The translations under genes were made by a program, and so were the position numbers. A stretch of DNA of 64,000 nucleotides, taken from Nucisporomicrobium flavum (GTDB taxonomy: Bacteria; Actinomycetota; Actinomycetes; Mycobacteriales; Micromonosporaceae). Positions 45,201-52,787 of the stretch are shown here, piece after piece. Location of the stretch: NCBI RefSeq assembly GCF_016464385.1, contig NZ_JADMLH010000018.1, positions 62,001 through 126,000 of the forward strand, written 5' to 3'. The first letter of the stretch is position 1. Each line of letters opens with the position of its first letter. The notes beneath the pieces are model-generated. The model was not told where the DNA came from. It worked only from the letters and a program-made list of their open reading frames with translations, and made no database searches.

Positions 45201-45917
45201 CTAGCCGTCCTGCTTGACACCGCTGAAGACACCTAACGCCCAGACCAGCACGCTTGCATATGTATGTAACGCGTCCGGAAACTCCGCGAGCCGGCTCTCG
45301 CCACCGTCGTTGCCCACAGCGACGGTGGCGATGTCGTCATATGCCTCGGACGAGGCGCCCTGCATCTGGTTCGTGATCAGGTCGAGTAGATGCCGCCGAG
45401 CGTGAGTGATCACCGCGTTCTGCTCCGCGACAACTCGCGACTCGACGTCACCCTCGGTGAAACGCACGTCTGGCAAATACATCCCAGCCGCAGTTATGAG
45501 ATCCGACGGCGCAATACGCTCCGACCCCGGAAGCGGCGGCGGGCCCCCAGCCGCGACCGCGACCGCCACTTGCGACGCGTACACGGCATAGACCGTACTG
45601 GCCCTGGCCAAGACGATGATCGCCTGCTCGAAGTTCTGATCGGCGAGGCGCTGGAGATCCGCGGTGACCTGTTGGAGTGGGGCGCCGACCCGACAATCAG
45701 CCCGCTGCGTCTCCAACGCGGACTCGACCTGCAGGGCGAAGGTCAGCGCCTGGTGCAGGTGAACGGCGGCATGGTTGCAGGCCGTACCCATCTCCAGCAG
45801 CGACATACGCACGTCCATCGGCAGCCGTAAGCCCATCTCGGGCTGCAACAGCTGGTGCGTTGCCAGCACCATCTGTAGCTGTCTCCCCTCTCTCAGGACC
45901 TGCGAGTGCGCGTCCAC
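45201..45917 (-). CDS. Hypothetical protein
   Basis: A 238-residue, largely helical soluble protein that I do not recognise. Visible features are an Ala/Leu-rich N-terminal helical bundle (about 1-130), a short Gly/Pro-rich loop (A-A-G-G-P-P-P-L-P-G) near 125-135, and no signal peptide or membrane helix. It is transcribed divergently from the 46.0-51.3 kb cluster, and its promoter shares the gap holding the GGACAGCCCC repeats. Its relation to those repeats parallels that of the hypothetical gene at 51439-52284. Confidence 0.55.
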   Translation of the reverse strand: MDAHSQVLREGRQLQMVLATHQLLQPEMGLRLPMDVRMSLLEMGTACNHAAVHLHQALTFALQVESALETQRADCRVGAPLQQVTADLQRLADQNFEQAIIVLARASTVYAVYASQVAVAVAAGGPPPLPGSERIAPSDLITAAGMYLPDVRFTEGDVESRVVAEQNAVITHARRHLLDLITNQMQGASSEAYDDIATVAVGNDGGESRLAEFPDALHTYASVLVWALGVFSGVKQDG

Positions 45918-45995
45918 AGCAGACCTACCAGCTATTGCACGGTGCTGGTCCAGCTGCGCGGCACCGTGTCAAGAAGACCGAATGTGCAGCCAGAA

Positions 45996-46021
45996 GGACA
46001 GCCCCGGACAGCCCCAGTTAG
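45996..46021. promoter_or_regulatory. GGACAGCCCC direct repeats (left copy), candidate operator
   Basis: GGACAGCCCC occurs twice head to tail (45996-46005 and 46006-46015), followed by AGTTAG. It lies between the divergent starts of the hypothetical gene (-) and the small ORF that opens the cargo cluster (+). The same 10-mer recurs near 52466-52490. Confidence 0.5.
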
Positions 46022-46037
46022 CTACCCCGAACGCACG

Positions 46038-46283
46038 ATGTCGCCCAGGGTCGAACTCGTGGCAAACGTTGGTCCGACTGTAGACGCGCACCCGCACAGA
46101 TGGGGGGCACCCCCCGTCACGGGTGCATTCGTTCACGCACTCGAGGCGAGGCGGACCGCGTCGCAGCCCGCCGGTTCGCTGTTGGCCCGCGTTCCGCGTC
46201 GGCACCGCGGCGTCCTCCTGCGCCGCCTGCTCATCCTGGCCTGCCGACGCGCGGAAGCCGAAGCCCAACTCATCGCGCGCTGA
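46038..46283 (+). CDS. Small basic hypothetical protein opening the cargo cluster
   Basis: An 81-residue protein, neutral at the N-terminus (M-S-P-R-V-E-L-V-A-N-V-G-P-T-V-D) and Arg-rich toward the end (R-V-P-R-R-H-R-G-V-L-L-R-R-L-L-I-L-A-C-R-R). No family recognised. It lies between the repeat operator and the transpeptidase-like gene on the same strand. No strong ribosome-binding site precedes ATG 46038. A role as a small partner, or a peptide substrate, for the downstream proteins is possible but unsupported. It may also be spurious. Confidence 0.35.
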   Translation: MSPRVELVANVGPTVDAHPHRWGAPPVTGAFVHALEARRTASQPAGSLLARVPRRHRGVLLRRLLILACRRAEAEAQLIAR

Positions 46284-46344
46284 CTCATCCGATTGGGCTT
46301 CGCGCTCAGCCCTTCCTAGTTCGGCCCACGAAAGGTTCCCGACC

Positions 46345-47031
46345 ATGCGCCTGCGTCACCTCCGCGTGCCGATCCCGCGTCTTTCGGCGGCGACGATGCA
46401 GGAGCTCGTCGAAATCACGGCGCAGACCGAGCTGACCGGCGCGCCCCGCGACGATAGCCAGGATCAACCCGGCACCGGTCACATCGTTGTTCCCCGGGCC
46501 CCACTCGCGGTCTTCGACGCCGCCGGGGGAAGCCCCATCGCGCGCATCCGACCGGTCTGGGCCGGCACCGAAGCATGGCTACCGGTCATTGACTGGCAAC
46601 CAGGCTGGGTGCGAGTGCTGCTCCCGACGCGGCCGAACGGCGCGACCGGCTGGCTCGACGCCAGCCGAGTCACCACCGCCCGCACCCGCTACCGCATCCA
46701 ACTGTCGCTGAGCGGCGGCACGCTCAGCCTGCTGCGCGGCGAGCAACGCGTCGGCGCCTGGCCGGCCAACCAGCACGCCAAGCACGACACCGTCGCTGCC
46801 GGGCGGACCTTCGTCCTGGCGAGCGTGCGTCGCGGGCCGGCAACACCACCGATGCTGCTACGTCTGGCCGTGCACCTGCACGACCGCGACGCCGGCCTGC
46901 TCACCATCCACCCCCGATCCAGCCCCGCAGGTGCAGCGGCTGCGAGCGGCGGTATCGGCGTTCCCGACGAGGCGATGGCCGCTCTGCACGTGGTGCCACC
47001 GGGATGCCTCGTGCACCTCGAGGCGCGCTGA
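46345..47031 (+). CDS. L,D-transpeptidase-like protein lacking the catalytic cysteine
   Basis: A 228-residue protein with an SH3-like region (about 45-110: A-W-L-P-V-I-D-W-Q-P-G-W-V-R-V-L-L-P, G-A-T-G-W-L-D) and a YkuD/L,D-transpeptidase-like region (about 115-228: Y-R-I-Q-L-S-L, T-F-V-L-A-S-V-R). The family active-site motif S-H-G-C-x-R is replaced by S-G-G-I-G-V-P at 201-207. The nucleophilic Cys and its His are missing while the flanking V-P-D-E-A and V-P-P-G helix/strand are kept. There is no signal peptide or membrane helix, unusual for the family. GAAAGG precedes ATG 46345. The family assignment is from pattern only. Confidence 0.6.
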   Translation: MRLRHLRVPIPRLSAATMQELVEITAQTELTGAPRDDSQDQPGTGHIVVPRAPLAVFDAAGGSPIARIRPVWAGTEAWLPVIDWQPGWVRVLLPTRPNGATGWLDASRVTTARTRYRIQLSLSGGTLSLLRGEQRVGAWPANQHAKHDTVAAGRTFVLASVRRGPATPPMLLRLAVHLHDRDAGLLTIHPRSSPAGAAAASGGIGVPDEAMAALHVVPPGCLVHLEAR

Positions 47032-47089
47032 GCCACCACCTTCTCGCACCTACTTCTGCATCCGATCACTACTTCATGGGGGACACAGC

Positions 47090-48868
47090 ATGGCGATCAC
47101 CGGGTGGATCCATCCCACACGGGATCTGCGCGACGAGCGGTCCGTCGTCAACACGATGGCCATCGCGCTCACGGCCGGGGCGTTGCGCCGCGATGTCGTC
47201 CGGCTGGCCCGGCGCGCCGCGTTCGCTCACCTCGGGTTGACTGGCGGCTACGCCGACTGGCGGCATCCCGAACGCCCCGACCCGGACCTGGCCGTGGCCA
47301 TCGACGGGCAGCTGACCAACCGCGGTCATCTCGACGAACAGCTGTACGGCCGGCCGCGGCCGTTGTCGGGTGACGCCGAAGTGATCCTGCACGCCTACCG
47401 GGCGTGGGGAGCCGGCCTGGTCGACCGGATCGACGGCGCTTACGCCATCGCCATCTGGGACAACCTCGCCCGGCAGCTGCTGCTCATCCGTGACCCGCTC
47501 GGCGCGAAAACCCTGTTCTTCACGCAGGTCGACGGCGGGACCGTGTTCGCAACGCGGGCCACCGCGCTGCTGGCCCATCCGGCGGTCAAACCCCTCGTCG
47601 ACGCCGACGGCCTCAACGAACTGCTCACCCTGGGTCCAGTCCGAACCCCGGGCCACGGCGTTGTAAACGGGGTGGCCGAGGTCCTGCCCGCCGAACTCGT
47701 CCAGGCGGATCCGAGCGGGCTGCGACGGCGCCGTTACTGGTACCTCGAGGCCGACGACCCCCGCCACGACGCCGCCACCGCCGTGCAGGTCGTCCGTCGT
47801 GCGCTGGCCGAGACCACCGCAGCGACCCGCACGCACCCGGCGAGCGCGGTGCTGCTGTCCGGGGGCGTCGCGTCGGCCGCCGCGGCCGTCTACGCCGCCG
47901 GAACCCGCGGTCACCGGCCCGCTGCCTGGACCCTCGCCCTGACCGACCCGCAGAACCCGCCATCCGATGTCGGCGCCGATCTGGACCTGGCCGCGCGCAC
48001 CGCGGAGCACCTACGCCTGCGGCACAGCGTGCTCACCTTCGGCACGGACACGCTCCTCGAAACCGCGTACGCCGCGCACGAGGCCCTCGACTTTCCTGGT
48101 GAGGCCGGCGTGGATGCCGTACTGCTCGCGGGCCTTCGGCGGATCGCGGCCGCGGGTAGCACCAGCGTCGTGACCGGTGACGCCGCCAACGTAGTGTTCG
48201 GTGGCTATCGGTGGCTGCACGACCCGCTCACCCTGGACACCGACGACTTCCCCTGGCCCGGCGCCGGCGACCCCGCAGACATGCTGAACGCGGACGCGCG
48301 CCGCCATCTCATGCCCGAGGTGCATCGCCGGCACCGCTACGAGGAAGCCACCCTCGGCGTGCCGCATCTGACCGGCGCCGACGCACTCGGTCGACGCCGA
48401 CGCACGATGGCGTATCTGACCCTCACCCGGTATCTACCGCACCTGCTGACCCGCCTGGGCCAGCTCGCCGACGCCGCGGGAGTCACCCTGCGCATCCCAT
48501 TCGCCGACTGGCTGCTCGCGGCCTACCTGTTCAACACCCCGACGGGCCTGCGGCACCTGCTCGGCATCCCGAACGGACTGCTCCGCCACGCCGTCACCGA
48601 CTACCTGCCGGCCGAGACCACGTGGCTTCGGCCACGCCAGTTCCCCAGCGCCGACCTGCTCGACGGATGGCAGCAGAGCCGCACGGCGCAGCTGCACGAC
48701 CTGCTTGACGACCCTGATGCACCGCTGCGCCCGCTGCTGGACCGGGACCGCGTCGCCGAGCTGCTCGCCCGAGCTGCCGGTCCGATCAGCGACCGCCATG
48801 CGGCCACCATCGCCTACCTCGTCGACGTCAACGCCTGGTTGCAGCGCCACCACATCTCACTCACATGA
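47090..48868 (+). CDS. Asparagine-synthetase-like protein with degenerate active sites
   Basis: A 592-residue protein with the two-domain AsnB layout. It has an N-terminal glutaminase-like domain (about 1-200) and a C-terminal synthetase domain (about 230-560). The N-terminus is M-A-I-T-G-W instead of M-C-G-I-x-G, so the glutaminase Cys is absent. In the synthetase domain the PPi loop S-G-G-x-D-S reads S-G-G-V-A-S (257-262). The S-G-x-G/S-A-D-E-x-F-G-G-Y motif reads T-G-D-A-A-N-V-V-F-G-G-Y (362 on). The lysine expected before L-L-R is Asn495. The frame is intact and full length. Overall similarity is to AsnB-type enzymes of natural-product clusters (lasso cyclases, beta-lactam synthetase). 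GGGGGA precedes ATG 47090. Confidence 0.8.
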   Translation: MAITGWIHPTRDLRDERSVVNTMAIALTAGALRRDVVRLARRAAFAHLGLTGGYADWRHPERPDPDLAVAIDGQLTNRGHLDEQLYGRPRPLSGDAEVILHAYRAWGAGLVDRIDGAYAIAIWDNLARQLLLIRDPLGAKTLFFTQVDGGTVFATRATALLAHPAVKPLVDADGLNELLTLGPVRTPGHGVVNGVAEVLPAELVQADPSGLRRRRYWYLEADDPRHDAATAVQVVRRALAETTAATRTHPASAVLLSGGVASAAAAVYAAGTRGHRPAAWTLALTDPQNPPSDVGADLDLAARTAEHLRLRHSVLTFGTDTLLETAYAAHEALDFPGEAGVDAVLLAGLRRIAAAGSTSVVTGDAANVVFGGYRWLHDPLTLDTDDFPWPGAGDPADMLNADARRHLMPEVHRRHRYEEATLGVPHLTGADALGRRRRTMAYLTLTRYLPHLLTRLGQLADAAGVTLRIPFADWLLAAYLFNTPTGLRHLLGIPNGLLRHAVTDYLPAETTWLRPRQFPSADLLDGWQQSRTAQLHDLLDDPDAPLRPLLDRDRVAELLARAAGPISDRHAATIAYLVDVNAWLQRHHISLT

Positions 48869-48910
48869 CCAAACCCCGACCCCTCCGAATTCGACTTGTA
48901 GGAGCATGCG

Positions 48911-50182
48911 ATGAGACTCGACCCGTTCAGCGGTCCCTACAGCCGCGACCCCGCCATCACCTGGCGGCGCATCAACGCCACCCCCACGTCCATCAGTTAC
49001 GACGACGACCTCGAGATGTGGCTGATCGCCGGACACGACAACGTACACGCCGTGCTGTCCGACACCACCCGCTTCAGTAACGCCGCCACCATGCTGCCGA
49101 TCACCGCACTCACCGCCGACGCCGGCGACATCCTGGCCGGTCTCGACGCCCCGGCCGTGGCCGTTACCGCCGATCGCCCGCACCACCTGCGCACCCGCGC
49201 GATCCTGCGGGCGTTGATGCCCACCACCGCGGTCCGCGCCGAACAGCAGTGGGGGCCGCTCGTCGCGGCCCGTACCGACGAACTCATCACCGGCATGAAG
49301 GCAGGCGAGCCGACCGACCTCATGCACTTCGCGGTGCAGCTGCCGCTGATGGTCATCCACGATGTCCTCGGCCTGCCGACCACGGCCGCGCAGCAGGTCC
49401 GCGCCTGGACCGGCGACTTCGCCGACCTCGTCTGGGGCAAGCCCACCGCCGACGCTCAGATCGCGCACGCATACTCCAGCGTCGCGCTGTGGAGGCACTG
49501 CGCCGACATCGTCGCCAGCCGCGCCGACAGCGGCCACAACGGTCCCGGTCTGATCGGTGAGCTCCTGCGCTACCGTAACAACGACGACACCAACCTCACC
49601 ATCGCCGAGGTCGCCGCCCTCGCCCTCAACATCGTCGGCGCAGGCTGGACCACCACCGCTGGCGCCCTCGGCAACGCCCTCGCCCAGGCCCTGGCCGATC
49701 CCAGCCGGTGGGCGCTGCTGGCCGACGACGAGCACTACCTCAACCTGCACGTCGAGGAAACCCTGAGGCACAGCCCCGCCATCGACGGCTGGCTGCGACT
49801 GACCACCACCGACGTCACCCTCGACGGGGTCACCATCCCCGCCGGCAGCCGCTGCCTGGTTCTGATCGGCGCGGCGAACCACGACCCCTCGGTGTACTCC
49901 GAACCGGAAGTCTTCGATCCCCGCCGCAGCCGCGGCGGGCAGCACCTCGCCTTCGGCGCCGGCCCGCACTACTGCATCGGCGCCGCCCTGGCCCGTCTCG
50001 AACTCACCACCGCGCTGCGCGCCTTGGCCCGCCGGCTGCCGGATCTCGGCTTGGCCGCCGGGTTCCGGCAGCAGTTCAAGGCCAGCGCGGCCCTGCGGCA
50101 GCTCACCAGCTTGCCCGTTCAGCAGCACCCGGCCGTTCGGTGCCCCGTCGCGCACGGCACCTCCGCGGCGCCGCGGCCATGA
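48911..50182 (+). CDS. Cytochrome P450
   Basis: A 423-residue soluble bacterial P450. The heme-binding loop F-G-A-G-P-H-Y-C-I-G is intact (Cys355), as are the K-helix E-T-L-R and the F-D-P-R-R region. The I-helix A-G-x-(E/D)-T-T motif reads A-G-W-T-T-T (244-249), so the acidic residue that normally helps oxygen activation is Thr247. That is known for some biosynthetic P450s with unusual chemistry. GGAG precedes ATG 48911. Its stop overlaps the decarboxylase start (ATGA), showing operon structure. No ferredoxin gene is nearby. Confidence 0.9.
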   Translation: MRLDPFSGPYSRDPAITWRRINATPTSISYDDDLEMWLIAGHDNVHAVLSDTTRFSNAATMLPITALTADAGDILAGLDAPAVAVTADRPHHLRTRAILRALMPTTAVRAEQQWGPLVAARTDELITGMKAGEPTDLMHFAVQLPLMVIHDVLGLPTTAAQQVRAWTGDFADLVWGKPTADAQIAHAYSSVALWRHCADIVASRADSGHNGPGLIGELLRYRNNDDTNLTIAEVAALALNIVGAGWTTTAGALGNALAQALADPSRWALLADDEHYLNLHVEETLRHSPAIDGWLRLTTTDVTLDGVTIPAGSRCLVLIGAANHDPSVYSEPEVFDPRRSRGGQHLAFGAGPHYCIGAALARLELTTALRALARRLPDLGLAAGFRQQFKASAALRQLTSLPVQQHPAVRCPVAHGTSAAPRP

Positions 50183-51350
50183 CCGGGCACGGCATGAGCG
50201 ACACCCGCCCGGCCGGCTCCGTCATCCGCCCCCGGGGCGCCGCAAAGGCGATGAGCGCGCACCTGCACGCTATTGAGGCGCGGCTGGCCGCTAACGTCTC
50301 CACGAACCTCGGGTTTCCCGCCGCCCGGGACATCGACTACCGGCCGCTGGCGCCCCTACTGGGTCATCTGCTCAACAACCTCGGCGCCCCCAACATCGGC
50401 CCGCGGTACCCGGACCATGTGCACGATCTGGAACGCGAAGCTCTCTACTTCACTGCCGAGTTGTTCCGCGCTCCGCCCGGCTGGAGCGGTCACCTCACCA
50501 GCGGCAGCACCGAAGGCAACCTGCATGGTCTGTGGCTCGGCCGCGCGAAACTCCCGAACGCCGTCGCCTACTACTCCAGCGCCGCGCACCACAGCGTGCC
50601 CAAGGCCTGCCACCTGCTCGGCCTACCCGCCGTCGAAGTCACCACGACGGCCACCGGCCAGATCGACTACACCGACCTGACCCGCCAAGCCGCGCGGCAC
50701 CGCAGCCGACCGGCGATCGTCGTGGCCACCATCGGCACCACCATGACCGAGGCCGTCGACGACGTCACCCACGTCCACAACGCCCTGGACAGCGCCGGTA
50801 TCCGTCACCGCCACGTGCACAGCGACGCCGCCCTCGCCGGCATCCCGCTCGCGACCACGCCAACCGGCCCGCTTTCGACTTGGCCGACGGCGCCGACAGC
50901 ATCAGCCTGTCCGGCCACACGTTCTTCGGAACCCCGGTGGTCTGCGGGATCGTCCTCACCCGCCGCCAGCCCGACCAGCTCAGCCCCACCGTGCCGCCCC
51001 TCAACACCCACGACACCACCATCAGCGGGTCCCGCAACGGCCTCGCCGCAGCGATGCTGTGGCACGCGACCACGTCCCTCGGCACAGCCGGACACGCCGA
51101 GCGGACCCGTCGAGCCCGTGAGGTCGCCGCCTACGCCGTCCAACGACTGCACCACATCGGATGGCCGGCCTGGCACTACCCCCTGTCATTCACCGTGCTG
51201 CTCAGGCGACTTCCCGCCGACATGGCAACCAACTGGCCCCTGCCGAATGACGGTGACTGGTCCCGCATCATCTGCATGCCCGGCGTCGAGACATCGCACA
51301 TCGACCAACTCGTCGCCACGCTGGCCGCGTCGAGCAGCAACTCAGATTAG
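50179..51350 (+). pseudogene. PLP-dependent (histidine-type) decarboxylase, frameshifted and lacking the PLP lysine
   Basis: Group II PLP decarboxylase resembling bacterial histidine decarboxylases. Frame 1 (50179 to about 50860) carries T-S-G-S-T-E-G-N-L, H-H-S-V-P-K-A and I-G-T-T-M-T-E-A-V-D-D, then H-S-D-A-A-L-A-G. The homologous sequence then continues in another frame from about 50862 (N-R-P-A-F-D-L-A-D-G-A-D-S-I-S-L-S-G-H-T) to TAG 51350, so one base appears missing near 50860. The family S-G-H-K is S-G-H-T: codon ACG (50919-50921) where AAG would encode the PLP lysine. Both defects suggest loss of function, unless the frameshift is a sequencing error or programmed. Start overlaps the P450 stop. 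Confidence 0.8.
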
Positions 51351-51438
51351 AAGGTCCCGAGTCGCTATGCGTCACGTTCCGGCGAGGGCGAGGGTGAGGA
51401 ACCACTGGAATCGCTGTGCGCTGCATTCCGCTACGAAT

Positions 51439-52284
51439 TTACCGACCATTTTGTTCGTACTGTGAACGCAAGATGATCAGGTCCCGTTGGCACTCTTCCC
51501 GTTCTCCCTCATCCGACGCAAGACCAACGAGGGCGCTAAACGATTTCTCCGCCCGGTCGAAGTCCGCGCGTGCACCGTCGCGTTCAAGGCGTGTGACAAG
51601 CAGCGGCCCGAGCAGTTGATGAGCCCTCCGGATGCCGGGGCTAGTAATCCTCGGATGACGCAGAGCGCGTTCGGCCGAATCGATGGCGTCATCGACGTCA
51701 GACCCAGCCGCGGAGGGCATGAATCGACTACGCGACGCCGTGACGCCTGCTAGATCGAGCAGCCTCATCGGGTAGGCGGGGTCTTCGGCCGTCGTATGGT
51801 CGAGCAGCCGCACGAAAACGGCGACAACGGTATGTGCCAGGGCAGGATCCTGTGTCTTCAGCCACTGCGCGCGAACAGCTGACGCCTGACCTTGCAGGGC
51901 ACGCAGCAAAGCCGTCGGCTCGTCCGTCTCGGCGCCGCCCGCGATGGCGTCATCGACCTCTCGGCGCAGCTCGGGTGCGACATCACCCCCGTTCGCCGCA
52001 TGCATCCACACGGCGAGAGCAACGTACGCGTGCGCGTCCTGCGGACTCGCCAATTCCGACACGCGCAGGCGATGCACCGCGATGACGTCGGCCAACACAC
52101 CGACCGGCAGCGCGGCACCCTGACTGCGCCGCAGCAGGATCGCATCGACTGCCTGTGAGGTGTCGACGAGCGCTTGGCCTTCGAGTGCGGGACCCGCGTC
52201 CCGGCGGTCCACACAGTCCTTGACACGGCGGCGCAGCCGCACTTCAGCGGGGAAAGACGCTTCTCGGCGCCGCCAGAAGGCCAC
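51439..52284 (-). CDS. Hypothetical helical-repeat protein
   Basis: A 281-residue soluble protein, mostly alpha-helical and Ala/Arg/Asp-rich, with a spacing that resembles TPR-like repeats in the C-terminal half (A-I-D-S-A-E-R-A-L, R-A-H-Q-L-L-G-P-L-L, F-D-R-A-E-K-S-F-S-A-L). No signal peptide or membrane segment. No family recognised with confidence. It is transcribed toward the decarboxylase pseudogene and away from the conjugation operon. The GGACAGCCCC repeats lie in its upstream region, as for the hypothetical gene at 45201-45917. Confidence 0.55.
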   Translation of the reverse strand: MAFWRRREASFPAEVRLRRRVKDCVDRRDAGPALEGQALVDTSQAVDAILLRRSQGAALPVGVLADVIAVHRLRVSELASPQDAHAYVALAVWMHAANGGDVAPELRREVDDAIAGGAETDEPTALLRALQGQASAVRAQWLKTQDPALAHTVVAVFVRLLDHTTAEDPAYPMRLLDLAGVTASRSRFMPSAAGSDVDDAIDSAERALRHPRITSPGIRRAHQLLGPLLVTRLERDGARADFDRAEKSFSALVGLASDEGEREECQRDLIILRSQYEQNGR

Positions 52285-52468
52285 TGGCCGAGGCTAACCG
52301 TCACCGGCAAGCCGGTCCAACGCTATCGCCGCAGTACCCCTGACTCGGTAGCAACACCTCCACTGAGCCCGGCCCCATCTCGGCCGGCCATGGACCCCTG
52401 CTGCCAAGCCCTCGGACAGCAGTTACCTGCCCGGCCATCCACAGAGAACGTTGGTTGGGTTAGCCCAG

Positions 52469-52495
52469 GACAGCGCTGGACAGCCCCGGACAACT
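52469..52495. promoter_or_regulatory. GGACAG direct repeats (right copy), candidate operator
   Basis: Three units at 10-bp steps: GGACAGCGCT (52469-52478), GGACAGCCCC (52479-52488) and GGACAAC (52489-52495). The central unit is identical to the repeats at 45996-46015. Both sites sit between a minus-strand hypothetical gene and a plus-strand operon. Confidence 0.5.
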
Positions 52496-52704
52496 GACGT
52501 CGTTACCGCGGCCAAGGCAGGGTGGATGGCGTGACCGATCCGCATTTCCGCGAAAACATTTGCGGTCGGGCGACGAACGATGGATATGCGTCCGAGGGGG
52601 GCGTCGTTCGTCGCCTCGGGTATTGATTCACCGATGCGCTGAAGAACGTTGTCGGGCGAATTCCCCGCGCTGCTCGGGTCACCGGCCGGTATCGGCTGCC
52701 TTTC

Positions 52705-52747
52705 GCTGACCACGTGCGATTGCCCCCATCAATCGCACGTGGTCAGC
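52705..52747. repeat. 18-bp perfect inverted repeat upstream of the conjugation operon
   Basis: GCTGACCACGTGCGATTG (52705-52722) and CAATCGCACGTGGTCAGC (52730-52747) are exact reverse complements around a 7-nt loop (CCCCCAT). It lies 40 bp before the first conjugation gene. Possible roles are an operator, an attenuator or part of oriT. Confidence 0.85.
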
Positions 52748-52787
52748 CAACAACGTGACGACACCCGAACCCAATCCGAGGGGATGG

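Larger units (their letters stand above)
52285..52787. other. Regulatory gap upstream of the conjugation operon
   Basis: About 500 bp between divergent genes without a supported coding sequence. It contains the second set of GGACAG repeats (52469-52495) and an 18-bp perfect inverted repeat (52705-52747). Promoters for the minus-strand hypothetical gene and for the conjugation operon must lie here. It is also a plausible place for oriT. Confidence 0.55.

Noticed and set aside
46038..51350. Lasso-peptide cluster, suggested by the AsnB-like gene
   Set aside because: No leader-peptidase (B2), no RRE/PqqD-like (B1) protein and no recognisable precursor; the AsnB-like protein lacks the ATP-site residues.
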